A stretch of DNA of 64,000 nucleotides from an uncultured Bacteroidota bacterium (GCA_903824725.1 CAIJXU010000013.1:25683-89682); one strand, 5' to 3'. Counted from the first letter of the stretch, positions 34,740-43,979 are shown. Notes: generated from the sequence alone by a model not told the origin. Made by a program: numbers and translations.

Positions 34740-34979
34740 CTATTTTTGGTTATCCCTCCACTCATATACCCATGCACTTTGGATCATTTCCAAATGCCCC
34801 TCTGTAGATTGCTCCCTTGTACCCTCAAAATGAGGCAAACTTAAAACCCAATCCAATAAATCCGTAAATCGGACCCTGTAAATTTTTGACTCTGTATAAT
34901 CAGCACCAAATTTTTCGTATAGTTTTTGAGCGATATCTTCATGATCGTTCCAATGTATCGGGGGTTCAAATTGACTCAT
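34740..34979 (-). CDS. iscX: Fe-S assembly protein IscX
   Basis: A 79-residue acidic protein matching IscX/YfhJ: IHWNDHEDIAQKLYEKFG at the start, KIYRVRFTDLLDWVLSLPHF in the middle and MIQSAWVYEWRDN at the end. IscX binds IscS and modulates cluster assembly on IscU. The gene follows a ferredoxin gene by 53 bases, the usual fdx-iscX order of an ISC operon, but iscS, iscU, hscA and hscB are not adjacent here. Confidence 0.85.
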   Translation of the reverse strand: MSQFEPPIHWNDHEDIAQKLYEKFGADYTESKIYRVRFTDLLDWVLSLPHFEGTREQSTEGHLEMIQSAWVYEWRDNQK

Positions 34980-35032
34980 CTTTTTAAATTTAACTTTGAT
35001 CCTATTAAAAAATAGATAAAAATACCTTTTGT

Positions 35033-35368
35033 TTATTCTCCTAAAAATTGCGTTTGATCTGGTACTGTGATTTCCAATTGTCCAGTTCCACTAGCTAAAA
35101 TACATTGACATCCCAATCTTGATTCAATTCGCGGATTCACTGCCCTATCTATAAAGTCTTCTTCCTTATCTGATAATTCAGCAATGTGGGCTGCTCCAGA
35201 TTTTATATAAATATGACAAGTACTACAAGCACAAACACCACCGCAATTATGATGCAACTCAATACCTGCATCTAATAACACTTCAAGCAAACTCTCGTCT
35301 GCTTTAACATCCTGAAGGGTAACAGAGGCTAATCCCTTTTGTTCAAAATTGATTTTTAGTGAATACAT
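35033..35368 (-). CDS. fdx: 2Fe-2S ferredoxin, adrenodoxin/ISC type
   Basis: A 111-residue ferredoxin with cluster ligands Cys42, Cys48, Cys51 and Cys87 in the Cx5Cx2C...C pattern of ISC-type ferredoxins (NCGGVCACSTCHIYIKSG, SRLGCQCIL). The extra cysteines 46 and 89 are common in this group. It probably supplies electrons for Fe-S cluster assembly, consistent with iscX directly downstream. A -7 element at 35389-35396 gives a leader of about 15 nt. Confidence 0.92.
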   Translation of the reverse strand: MYSLKINFEQKGLASVTLQDVKADESLLEVLLDAGIELHHNCGGVCACSTCHIYIKSGAAHIAELSDKEEDFIDRAVNPRIESRLGCQCILASGTGQLEITVPDQTQFLGE

Positions 35369-35388
35369 AGGTCCAAAATAGATTTTTG

Positions 35389-35396
35389 CAAAAATA
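35389..35396 (-). promoter_or_regulatory. Putative -7 element for fdx-iscX
   Basis: Minus-strand TATTTTTG, 20 bases upstream of the fdx ATG. Confidence 0.5.
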
Positions 35397-35481
35397 GCAG
35401 TTATCAGTCAATGCTTTAAATCAAAGTCCCTATTTCATTTGCGAAATACAAAAAAAATAAGGCTACTGTGTATCCCCATCC

Positions 35482-35489
35482 TATCTTTG
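35482..35489 (+). promoter_or_regulatory. Putative -7 element deciding the alpha/beta hydrolase start
   Basis: TATCTTTG lies downstream of a GTG at 35468 that could open the frame, so transcripts from here can only use the ATG at 35507. Confidence 0.55.
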
Positions 35490-35506
35490 CACAAATTTTT
35501 ATTAAA

Positions 35507-36376
35507 ATGGCTAAGTCTGGGTTTTCTGAAAGGATGTACTTACAATATTTAAGGACTAAATTCAAAACCTTGGCAATGGTTTCTCCACCTATAGCAGGAA
35601 AAATTGCTTTTGACCTATTCTGCACACCTTATCCTAAATATAAAAAACGCAAAGCTCCCGCCATCTTTCATCAGGCCCGAGCACTATCAGTTACCTTATC
35701 GGAGGGCATTCAACTAAAGGGATTTGAATTTAGCCCTCCCAAATCCAACCAACAGACCGTTTTAATATGCCATGGTTATGCAAGTTTTGGATTTAAGTTT
35801 GAACAATACATTGCTCCTTTATTAAAGATGGGATACCGCGTACTCCTATTTGATGCTCCTGGACATGGATTAAGTGAAGGCAAATACATTAATATAGTCA
35901 TCTATTCCAATGCCATTCAAGAATTGATCCATTCGGTAGGTCCAGTTGACCATTTTATTGGTCATTCCCTTGGTGCTATTACTCTTGCAATGTTAGCGGA
36001 GCATATTCCTAATCCCGAACAACATAAATTTGTTTTGATAGCTCCTGCCACCAAAACCTCGACCACTTTTGAGAACTATTTTAATATGATGCACTTTAGT
36101 CCTGAAATAAGGAAGGCTTTTATGGAGGTCGTATTGAGTAGAACGAAGCACCCCATCACCCATTTTGAAGCAGATAGGGCCATCGCTAATTACAAGGGGC
36201 CTGTTTTGTGGGTACATGACGAGGAAGACAGGGTTTGCCCCTATAAAGATTTAATAAATTTTAAACAAATAGCCCCCAATAATATTAAGTTTCTGATAAC
36301 CAAAGGATTAGGTCATAATAAAGTATATAAAACACAGGAGGTAATTGATAAAATCATGGCTTTTTTAGCCCCTTAA
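35507..36376 (+). CDS. Alpha/beta hydrolase
   Basis: A 289-residue serine hydrolase with oxyanion region ICHGYAS (88-94), FDAPGHGLSEG (115-125), nucleophile Ser154 in GHSLG, the acid in VHDEEDR and the base histidine in GLGHNK. It has no signal peptide, so it is cytosolic. The substrate is not predictable; such genes are often annotated as esterase or lysophospholipase. It is divergent from fdx, with both putative promoters inside a 138-bp gap, and apparently monocistronic. Confidence 0.83.
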   Translation: MAKSGFSERMYLQYLRTKFKTLAMVSPPIAGKIAFDLFCTPYPKYKKRKAPAIFHQARALSVTLSEGIQLKGFEFSPPKSNQQTVLICHGYASFGFKFEQYIAPLLKMGYRVLLFDAPGHGLSEGKYINIVIYSNAIQELIHSVGPVDHFIGHSLGAITLAMLAEHIPNPEQHKFVLIAPATKTSTTFENYFNMMHFSPEIRKAFMEVVLSRTKHPITHFEADRAIANYKGPVLWVHDEEDRVCPYKDLINFKQIAPNNIKFLITKGLGHNKVYKTQEVIDKIMAFLAP

Positions 36377-36510
36377 TAATAGGTAATTTTTATTTTTTAG
36401 GCGAAAGCTCTAATATTGCATCGCGAGAAACAAAAATGAGATAGGTAGCAAATGCCCTTTTCATGGTTCCTAAATAGTTGATTTTCAATTTATAAATACC
36501 CAAAGGTAAT

Positions 36511-38862
36511 ATGGCAAAGAACTTATTAATCGTGGAGTCCCCTGCAAAGGCAAAGACCATTGAGAAAATTTTGGGCGAAGAATTTGAAGTAAGAAGTTGT
36601 TATGGACATATCCGTGATTTAGAAAAAAGTGAGATGGGGATTGACCTTAAAAACAAATTTGCACCTAGATATGCTGTTCCTGCAGATAAAGAGAAAGTAG
36701 TGAAGGAATTAAAATCCATGGCTAAGAAAGCCAAGGAAGTTTGGCTCGCATCGGATGAGGACCGTGAAGGAGAAAGTATCAGTTGGCATTTATCGGAAGT
36801 ACTTGGTTTAGATCCTAAAAAAACCAAGCGTATTGTTTTTCATGAAATTACTGCCCCTGCCATAAAAAAGGCTGTTGAAAATCCAAGGTTCATTAATATG
36901 GATTTAGTAGACGCACAACAAGCGCGTCGAATATTAGACCGTATTGTTGGATTTGAATTAAGCCCGGTGCTTTGGCGTAAAATTGGAATGCAAAGAAGTT
37001 TGAGCGCAGGTCGTGTTCAAAGTGTTGCTGTAAGATTAATCGCAGAACGCGAAAGAGAAATTAACCAATTCAATCCAGAAAGTGTTTTTAAAATATCAGC
37101 CCTATTTTCAGCGAATGATATTAATAAGAAAAAAGTAAAATTTAAAGCAGAAGGTCCGCAAAAATTAGCTACTGGAAATGCTGCAGAAAAATTCTTAACC
37201 GAATGTAAGGGTGCTAAATATACGGTCAAAGACATTAATGTAAAAGACGGGAAACGTACGCCATCAGCGCCTTTCACCACATCTACATTACAACAAGAAG
37301 CTTCAAGAAAATTAGGATATAGTGTAAGTAAAACAATGTTGCTTGCACAAAAATTATATGAAAGTGGTAAAATCACTTACATGAGAACAGATAGTATTAG
37401 TTTAAGTGAAACCGCAGTGGATGCCATTAAAGCTGAAATTAATTCAAGCTTTGGAGCTAAATATTATCAGCCTCGTAAATTTAAAAATAAAAACGAGAAC
37501 GCACAGGAGGCACACGAAGCCATCAGACCTACTTATATGAATGAGAGTAAAGTAGATGATGCTGATTTAAATAGATTGTATGAATTAATTTGGAAGCGAA
37601 CCATTGCTTCTCAAATGAGTGACGCACAATTTGAAAAAACGGTTGCAAAAATCGAAGTGTCTACAAATAAGGAAACCTTATCTGCTTCTGGAGAAGTCAT
37701 GAAGTTTGATGGTTTCTTGAAAGTATATTTAGAAAGCAACGACGAAGAGGAGGAAGAAAACGATGAATCAGAAGAAAGCTTATTACCTCCATTGTCAGTT
37801 GGACAAGTATTAGATTTTATTGAAATGACCGGTTTGGAGCGATTCAGCCGACCCTCTGCAAGATATACCGAAGCTTCTTTAGTAAAGAAATTAGAGGAAT
37901 TAGGCATTGGCCGCCCTTCTACCTACGCGCCTACTATTTCAACGATCATGAAGCGTAATTACGTTGAAAAAAGAGAAAAAGAAGGTATTAAACGTAATTA
38001 CCAAATCCTTTCATTAAACAATAAGGATGAAATCAAAACAGAAGTATCCTCTGAAATTACCGGAGCAGAAAAGAATAAGTTATCCCCTACCGATTTAGGT
38101 TTAGTAGTAACCGACTTTTTGAAATTACATTTTTCAAAAGTGATGGACTTTAACTTTACCGCTAAAATCGAAGGTGAATTTGATGAAATTGCAGCAGGAA
38201 AACTATTATGGAGCGATATGCTTACTGCTTTTTATGAGCCCTTCCATACGACCATTGAACATACTTTAGAAACAGCAGAAAGAGCAAAAGGCGAAAGAGA
38301 ACTTGGTTTTGATCCAGTGAGTGGAAAAAAATTAATTACCCGAATGGGAAGATATGGCCCAATGGTTCAAATTGGACATCAGGATGAGGAAGAAAAACCA
38401 AGATTTGCTAAATTAAAAGCCTCTCAAAGTATCGAAACCATCAGCTTTGATGAAGCCATGGAATTATTCAAATTACCCCGCATGTTGGGTCAATTTGAAG
38501 ACGAAGATGTTTCTGTTAATATTGGCCGCTTTGGCCCTTATGCAGCCCATGCTAAAAAGTTCTATTCATTGAACAAGGAAATGGACCCTTACACCGTTAC
38601 CCTAGAGGAATTAACCCCTATGATCGCGGAAAAGCGTAAAGCAAAAGACGAGAGAACCATTAAAGTATTTGAAAAGGAAAAAATTCAATTATTGCGTGGT
38701 CCTTATGGTCCATATATCAAGCAAGGTTTGCGTAATTTTAAATTAAATAAGGAACAGCAGGAAAAGGTAGAAACCTTAACCATTGAGGAAGTCAATGCCA
38801 TCATTGCTGAATTAAAAGCCAACCCTCCTCGTAAGATGGCTAGAAAAAAGAAAGCTTCTTAA
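36511..38862 (+). CDS. topA: DNA topoisomerase I
   Basis: Relaxes negative supercoils. The 783-residue type IA enzyme has the Toprim domain (VESPAKAKTIEK with Glu9; SDEDREGE 81-88), the GRVQSVAVRLI segment and active-site Tyr290 in KITYMRTDSIS, followed by RPSARYTEASLVKKLEELGIG-type residues split by the usual linker. The C-terminus carries three glycine-rich repeats (MGRYGPMVQIG, IGRFGPYAAHA, RGPYGPYIKQG) rather than cysteine zinc ribbons, as in other Bacteroidota. AAAGGT before the ATG is one of the few SD-like sites here. A strong terminator follows. Confidence 0.96.
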   Translation: MAKNLLIVESPAKAKTIEKILGEEFEVRSCYGHIRDLEKSEMGIDLKNKFAPRYAVPADKEKVVKELKSMAKKAKEVWLASDEDREGESISWHLSEVLGLDPKKTKRIVFHEITAPAIKKAVENPRFINMDLVDAQQARRILDRIVGFELSPVLWRKIGMQRSLSAGRVQSVAVRLIAEREREINQFNPESVFKISALFSANDINKKKVKFKAEGPQKLATGNAAEKFLTECKGAKYTVKDINVKDGKRTPSAPFTTSTLQQEASRKLGYSVSKTMLLAQKLYESGKITYMRTDSISLSETAVDAIKAEINSSFGAKYYQPRKFKNKNENAQEAHEAIRPTYMNESKVDDADLNRLYELIWKRTIASQMSDAQFEKTVAKIEVSTNKETLSASGEVMKFDGFLKVYLESNDEEEEENDESEESLLPPLSVGQVLDFIEMTGLERFSRPSARYTEASLVKKLEELGIGRPSTYAPTISTIMKRNYVEKREKEGIKRNYQILSLNNKDEIKTEVSSEITGAEKNKLSPTDLGLVVTDFLKLHFSKVMDFNFTAKIEGEFDEIAAGKLLWSDMLTAFYEPFHTTIEHTLETAERAKGERELGFDPVSGKKLITRMGRYGPMVQIGHQDEEEKPRFAKLKASQSIETISFDEAMELFKLPRMLGQFEDEDVSVNIGRFGPYAAHAKKFYSLNKEMDPYTVTLEELTPMIAEKRKAKDERTIKVFEKEKIQLLRGPYGPYIKQGLRNFKLNKEQQEKVETLTIEEVNAIIAELKANPPRKMARKKKAS

Positions 38863-38880
38863 ACTATAAACTTATCCCAT

Positions 38881-38920
38881 AAAAAAAGGCCCTCTTATTT
38901 AATTAAGAGGGCCTTTTTTT
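38881..38920. terminator. Bidirectional terminator between topA and the desaturase
   Basis: GGCCCTCTTA (38888-38897) pairs with TAAGAGGGCC (38904-38913), flanked by A7 and T7. Confidence 0.93.
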
Positions 38921-38934
38921 TATACAAGTATGAG

Positions 38935-40026
38935 TTATGCTAAAGATGGCTTACTCATTAATTTAAGATACAATACATGTGACTTAATCGCACTCAATAC
39001 GGTGGGATATTCATTGTACTTTAATTTAAAATCAGCACATGTCTTTTTAACTATTTTAGAAATTGCAGGGTAATGAACATGTGATATTTTAGGGAACAAG
39101 TGGTGTTCAATTTGGAAATTTAATCCCCCTACTAACCAACTCACTATTCTACTTTTGGTTGCAAAATTAGCAGTAGTTTGTATTTGATGCGCCGCAAATT
39201 CATCGGGCATAACATTTTGAGGTTGAAGGGCTACTGGAAAATCGGTTTCTGTTACCGTATGTGCTAGTTGAAATACAATACTTAATATAAATCCAGCAAA
39301 ACATCCTGTTACGAAAAAGCCTACCAACCAGCTTAACCAACTTACCATATAAATTGGTATAATGATAAAGAATGCAGCATGGTATAATTTAACAACCCAA
39401 AATTCAATATGGTCACCAATAGACATCGGCTTTAAAGCAACTGATCCAATCTTACCAGAAAAATATTTTTTATAATCTGTAAAAAAGATCCAGAAAATAT
39501 ATAATAACAAATACAAAACCCAAAAATAAATATGTTGAAAACGATGCAGTACATAATGTTTTTGAGTTGGTGCCATGCGCATCAACACTCCAATTTCGAT
39601 ATCATCATCTACCCCATCAATATTTGTATAAGTATGATGTAAAGTCACATGCTTCATTGCCCACATAAACCTACTAGCACCTAAGACACTTATAGAAGAG
39701 GATGCTACTTTATTTAACCAATTATGTTTACTAAAACTACCATGACTACCATCATGCATTACATTAAATCCAATTGCTGCAATAAGACCACCAAAAAAAA
39801 GGCATTCTAAAATGGCATAAAAAGTAGGAGGCGTAAAAAATACCAAGTGAATATAAGTAGCTACAAACAAAGTAATTAATATTATGGCTTTTGAAAATAG
39901 CTTGTAATTGCCCGTGCTTTTTACTGCATGATCATCTAAATATTGATTTACTCTTCGCTTTAATTCGGCATGTAATGATTTGTGCATTACCGGGAATTTA
40001 GGAGTCGCTGTTGTTTCGTTTAGCAT
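38935..40026 (-). CDS. Membrane fatty acid desaturase, front-end type without cytochrome b5
   Basis: A 363-residue membrane di-iron desaturase with three histidine boxes: HDGSH (91-95), HVTLHH (126-131) and QIEHH near residue 308 (QIEHHLFPKISHVHYP). The Gln in the third box and the overall pattern match delta-6/linoleoyl-CoA-type front-end desaturases, but no N-terminal cytochrome b5 domain is present, so a separate electron donor such as a ferredoxin is required. It acts on membrane acyl chains. A 202-bp gap upstream shows no convincing promoter. Confidence 0.88.
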   Translation of the reverse strand: MLNETTATPKFPVMHKSLHAELKRRVNQYLDDHAVKSTGNYKLFSKAIILITLFVATYIHLVFFTPPTFYAILECLFFGGLIAAIGFNVMHDGSHGSFSKHNWLNKVASSSISVLGASRFMWAMKHVTLHHTYTNIDGVDDDIEIGVLMRMAPTQKHYVLHRFQHIYFWVLYLLLYIFWIFFTDYKKYFSGKIGSVALKPMSIGDHIEFWVVKLYHAAFFIIIPIYMVSWLSWLVGFFVTGCFAGFILSIVFQLAHTVTETDFPVALQPQNVMPDEFAAHQIQTTANFATKSRIVSWLVGGLNFQIEHHLFPKISHVHYPAISKIVKKTCADFKLKYNEYPTVLSAIKSHVLYLKLMSKPSLA

Positions 40027-40228
40027 GTTAAAAAGTGTATATGCAAAGAAACGGCAATTAGCAATAGAACCATGCTTTATATGCGACTATTTGCTCGAAC
40101 GAATAATAATTCTATTTATTATGTAAACTATTGTTAAATATATCCACACCCTTGGGATAACTAAAAGATAAATATTGAACAAATTAGCGTTGATTTGAAT
40201 ATTAATTAAACAAAGTATTTTTATACAT
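40027..40228. other. Largest intergenic region, AT-rich divergent gap
   Basis: 202 bp between the divergent desaturase and SirB1-like genes. It contains TTTG (40194-40197), 18 bases, then TATTTTTA (40216-40223), one mismatch from the -7 consensus, which would start transcription about at the ATG at 40229. No open frame, repeat or RNA structure was recognised. Confidence 0.5.
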
Positions 40229-41098
40229 ATGCCGAATGACGCCGAAATTACTGCCTTATTCCAACTCATTGACGATCCTGACGAGGAAGTATTTAATACC
40301 ATATCAGATCGGCTGTTAAACTATGGCACTCCTATTATTCCCGACTTGGAACATCTTTGGGAAAATACTTTGGATGAGATTACATTGGAGCGCATCGAAA
40401 GAATGATTTACAAATTAAGGCTGAATGATTTAAAGGAAGCATTTACACAGTGGAAATCAAAACCCGAACCCTCCCTATTAGAAGGCGCCTTATTGGTTAC
40501 CCAATTTCAGTATCCTGAATTAGCAATAGATACCCTAAGACATCAATTAGAAAAAATTAGACGTAATATTTGGCTTGAGTTGAATAACTATTTGACTCCA
40601 TTAGAACAAGCTAATGTGATTCGTAATATTTTATATAATTACTACCAAATTAAAGGGGTTGAAATTAATTATGAGAAACCTGATGAATTTTTAATGACCG
40701 GTCCTTTGCAATCCAAAAAAGGAAACGCATTTGCAAACACTATATTATATGCTGAGCTTTGTTCGCAATTAGAGATTGATGCCCAATTTATTAATATTCC
40801 CAAGCAATGTATTATTGCTTTTTATGCTTCCGATTGGGATGCCACCGAAGTGTACCCTAACCCGCAAGAATACATTCAATTTTATGTAGAAGGCACCACA
40901 GGTCATGCATTTTCACAAAAGGATTTAGACCAATATTTTTTAAGGTCTAATTTAGAACCTAAAAACATGCATTATAAAAGACTCTCTAATACAAAAATCA
41001 TCAAAAAACTATTGCTTGAATTTTCGAAATGTTTTCAAAGCCCCACTTTGCAATACAAGCAAGCTGATTTAACTGACTTAGCTAATTTATTGGACTAA
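40229..41098 (+). CDS. SirB1/transglutaminase-fold protein with altered active-site positions
   Basis: 289 residues. The N-terminal 80 are helical and HEAT-like (IDDPDEEVFNTISDRLLNYG); the middle resembles SirB1-type Transglut_core2 proteins (ALLVTQFQYPELAI, PLQSKKGNAFANTILYAEL). In typical members GNPISL and PGHFLVR contribute catalytic-core residues; here they read GNAFAN and IPKQCIIAF, so the conserved histidine is missing. It is probably a non-enzymatic or divergent member. It is the first gene of a run with csaA (18-base gap) and ogt. Function unknown. Confidence 0.65.
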   Translation: MPNDAEITALFQLIDDPDEEVFNTISDRLLNYGTPIIPDLEHLWENTLDEITLERIERMIYKLRLNDLKEAFTQWKSKPEPSLLEGALLVTQFQYPELAIDTLRHQLEKIRRNIWLELNNYLTPLEQANVIRNILYNYYQIKGVEINYEKPDEFLMTGPLQSKKGNAFANTILYAELCSQLEIDAQFINIPKQCIIAFYASDWDATEVYPNPQEYIQFYVEGTTGHAFSQKDLDQYFLRSNLEPKNMHYKRLSNTKIIKKLLLEFSKCFQSPTLQYKQADLTDLANLLD

Positions 41099-41116
41099 TT
41101 TTTATCAAGTAATGAT

Positions 41117-41452
41117 ATGGCTATGATACAATGGGATGATTTTTCCAAAGTTGATATCAGATGTGGCACTATTTTAACTGCACAAGTATTCCCGAATGCA
41201 ACAAAACCTGCCTATCAGCTAAGTATTGACTTTGGCCCTATGGGTATCAAAAAATCATCTGCTCAAATTACAACTCATTATACGACTGATCAATTAGTCG
41301 GAATGCAGATCATTGCTGTCGTTAATTTTCCACCAAAACAAATCGCTAACTTTATGAGCGAATGCTTAGTGCTAGGCGTATACGATATGCAACATGAAGT
41401 TGTTTTACTCACCCCAACACATGCCGTAGATAACGGACAACCCATTGGTTAA
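41117..41452 (+). CDS. csaA: CsaA-type tRNA-binding domain protein
   Basis: 111 residues forming a stand-alone EMAP/tRNA-binding OB fold. FSKVDIRCGTILTAQVFPNA at the N-terminus and NFPPKQIANFMSECLVLGV in the second half match CsaA. CsaA binds tRNA-like structures and has been described as a secretion-related chaperone in Bacillus. The stop TAA overlaps the next start by one base (TAATG), so translation is probably coupled to ogt. Confidence 0.92.
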   Translation: MAMIQWDDFSKVDIRCGTILTAQVFPNATKPAYQLSIDFGPMGIKKSSAQITTHYTTDQLVGMQIIAVVNFPPKQIANFMSECLVLGVYDMQHEVVLLTPTHAVDNGQPIG

Positions 41453-41952
41453 TGCAAGATTATTTTATTCATATTTACCATAGCCCCATTGGAGCCATCA
41501 AAATAGTATCATCAGAATTTTGCATCCAATCATTAACCTTTACGGACGATGTAACTGATTTGTTAGTCACTTCCGATCAATCTATGCCTGCCGTGATACA
41601 CCAATGTATGGAGGAACTTATTGAATATTTTGCAGGGACGCGTCGTAGTTTTACTGTTGCCATTGATCAAGAGGGCACCGAATTTCAACAAAAAGTTTGG
41701 AAAGAATTATATGAAGTTCCTTTTGGAAAAACATTAAGCTATGTTGAATTAGCAAATAAAATGGGAGACCCTAAGGTCGTAAGAGCAGCTGCCTCAGCCA
41801 ATGGGAAAAATAAAATTGCCATCATTGTTCCCTGCCATAGAATTATTGGAGCCGACAGGTCATTGACAGGATACGCCTGGGGTAAAGCTCGAAAAAAGTG
41901 GCTATTACAACATGAATTTAGATTGGCCTTAGGTGTACAGACCTTATTTTAA
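41452..41952 (+). CDS. ogt: Methylated-DNA-protein-cysteine methyltransferase
   Basis: Suicide repair of O6-methylguanine. The 166-residue protein has the helix-turn-helix GKTLSYVELANKMGDPKVVRA-type region and the active-site IVPCHRIIGADRSLTGYAWG with the acceptor cysteine in PCHR. The start overlaps the csaA stop by one base. Its stop codon directly abuts the cdd stop codon on the opposite strand (zero bases between). Confidence 0.93.
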   Translation: MQDYFIHIYHSPIGAIKIVSSEFCIQSLTFTDDVTDLLVTSDQSMPAVIHQCMEELIEYFAGTRRSFTVAIDQEGTEFQQKVWKELYEVPFGKTLSYVELANKMGDPKVVRAAASANGKNKIAIIVPCHRIIGADRSLTGYAWGKARKKWLLQHEFRLALGVQTLF

Positions 41953-42435
41953 TTACTTTAAAATACTTCCATCAAAACCAAAAGGGAGTAAATCTTTAGC
42001 AGTATCTAATAGCATAATAGGGCCTGATTTGCCAGCTAAGATTATTTTTATGGGTGCTTGATATCTGTTTTCAAAATCAAGTAAGGATTGCCTACACATA
42101 CCGCAAGGCGAAATAGGTTCATTACAGGCTGCTTTGTCAGTAGAATAGCTAATGGCCATGGATAAGATGGATTCATTTGGATATTGACTACCTATGCTAT
42201 TTAATAGGGCTCTTTCGGCACAAATACCTACAGGATAACTCGCGCTTTCTTGATTAGACCCAATGACAATATTTCCATTAGACAATAAGGCGGCAGCGCC
42301 TACCTTAAATTTAGAATAGGGTGCAAAAGCAGTTTGAGTTGCTTTTTTTGCAGCTTCTAATAAAGCGGCATCAGCGCTTGAAAGTAAATGAACTTCTTCC
42401 AAATACTCAAATTCAAATTCAAACTTTTTTTTCAT
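41953..42435 (-). CDS. cdd: Cytidine deaminase
   Basis: Deaminates cytidine and deoxycytidine in pyrimidine salvage. The 160-residue protein is the tetrameric type. The zinc site and catalytic glutamate are in ICAERALL (Cys72, Glu74) and SPCGMCRQ (Cys111, Cys114). The N-terminal 20 residues are an extra acidic stretch. It starts 7 bases after the lepB stop on the same strand, so both are likely cotranscribed from the lepB promoter. Confidence 0.93.
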   Translation of the reverse strand: MKKKFEFEFEYLEEVHLLSSADAALLEAAKKATQTAFAPYSKFKVGAAALLSNGNIVIGSNQESASYPVGICAERALLNSIGSQYPNESILSMAISYSTDKAACNEPISPCGMCRQSLLDFENRYQAPIKIILAGKSGPIMLLDTAKDLLPFGFDGSILK

Positions 42436-42442
42436 GAACCCT

Positions 42443-43954
42443 TTATTTTATTTGGCTAAATAACCTATTCCATCGAATGGATTTACTATAGCTAAACCAA
42501 ATCATTGCCGCACGGCCTACTATATGAGTTTCAGGAACGTAGCCCCAATATCTGCTGTCTTGACTACGATGCCTATTATCTCCCATCATCCAATAATAAT
42601 TTTGCTTCACGATGTAAGTACTCGTTTCAACTCCATTGATAAAATACTTCCCTTGCTTTTCATCTAGAGCATTATGCTCGTAATTTGAAATAAGTCTACG
42701 ATATAATTGAATGGTACTATCATTTAATTGAATCACATCTCCTTTTTTAGGGATTTGTATAGGGCCATAATTATCTACCGTCCAAGTAAAATGGGTGATG
42801 TCATTAGGAAAAGTATTCCCTACTACTTTATCATCATAATATTCAACCGAAACCACCTGTGGTAATTTTTTTAACTTTTCGGCAGCTGCTGCTGTCATGT
42901 TTATTTTAAATGTATTGGAAACGCCTTCCATGATTTGAAAATCAGACCCTGCTTCGTTAATATTAATTCCGATACTGTCTTGAATATAATCCTCAGAAAT
43001 AGCCGTACCATTGGTTTTGACAATAAATTCGGTTTGAGAAAAAGGAGCCGCCATACCTGGCTTACCATTGACCCATAAATGACTTCCCTTTACTTCAATG
43101 ATATCTCCTGGCACACCAACACATCTTTTAATGTAATTATCTGTTTTATCAACGGGATGCACTAAAATAGGATAATCGTTTAATAATTTTTCTCGATTAT
43201 TATTATATTCAGGACTTCTTAATACATCGTAGTAAGGAATTTTACTACCAAATTCTGGTAGATTAATAATGGTATCCCCTGCTGGGAAATTAAATACAAC
43301 TACATCGTTGCGATTAATATTTCTTATTTGCGGCAACCTTTTATAATCTAATTGAATCCACTTTAAATACGATGGTGTCGTGGGGGCCATTGGCAAAGTA
43401 TTGTGTACAAATGGAAAACTCAAAGGTGTTTGCGGAATACGTGCACCGTAGGTAATTTTATCAACAAATAAAAAGTCATTTACCAATAATGTTTTTTCCA
43501 TACTTTCTGTAGGAATTACATATGCTTCAAAAATAAAAGTGCGAATTAAGGTAGCAGCTACGACTGCAAAAACTGCAGCGTCAATCCACTCCCTTGAAGC
43601 CGATTTGTGGTAATGTTGTAAAGCATCTTTGCCATGCCATTTTTCAGTAGAAGAAAGTCCGATATAGGGTAAATAAATAAAGGGCATTAACACAACTAAA
43701 CTATGATGAACCAATCCCACTTTTTTAAAATGCATTACAAAAATGATCGAAATCCATAAGCTTACAAATTGACCAAGGATGGGAATGAATTGAATCCAAA
43801 ACCAAATTTTTGAAATTCCACAAAGTTCTACAACTTCCCATGTATTATAAATGGGGAGGATAGCTTTTGCATTTGAGACACCTGCTTTTTTTAGCATTAA
43901 AAAAATACCGATATGCCAACCTAGCCAATAAAGAATCAATAAAATATATCCCAT
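42443..43954 (-). CDS. lepB: Signal peptidase I with N-terminal multi-helix extension
   Basis: Cleaves signal peptides at the outer face of the inner membrane. At 503 residues it is far longer than E. coli LepB (324). Residues 1-100 form about three membrane helices of the DUF5684-like kind, followed by the usual anchor helix (about 125-142). Catalytic Ser151 lies in PTESMEKTL and Lys276 in DNYIKRCVGVPGD; the C-terminus has MMGDNRHRSQDSRYWGYVP. A large insertion lies between about 295 and 440. This form is usual in Bacteroidota. It has a -7 element at 43980-43987. Confidence 0.94.
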   Translation of the reverse strand: MGYILLILYWLGWHIGIFLMLKKAGVSNAKAILPIYNTWEVVELCGISKIWFWIQFIPILGQFVSLWISIIFVMHFKKVGLVHHSLVVLMPFIYLPYIGLSSTEKWHGKDALQHYHKSASREWIDAAVFAVVAATLIRTFIFEAYVIPTESMEKTLLVNDFLFVDKITYGARIPQTPLSFPFVHNTLPMAPTTPSYLKWIQLDYKRLPQIRNINRNDVVVFNFPAGDTIINLPEFGSKIPYYDVLRSPEYNNNREKLLNDYPILVHPVDKTDNYIKRCVGVPGDIIEVKGSHLWVNGKPGMAAPFSQTEFIVKTNGTAISEDYIQDSIGININEAGSDFQIMEGVSNTFKINMTAAAAEKLKKLPQVVSVEYYDDKVVGNTFPNDITHFTWTVDNYGPIQIPKKGDVIQLNDSTIQLYRRLISNYEHNALDEKQGKYFINGVETSTYIVKQNYYWMMGDNRHRSQDSRYWGYVPETHIVGRAAMIWFSYSKSIRWNRLFSQIK

Positions 43955-43979
43955 AAAATTGTGGTTAATTTATATATAA

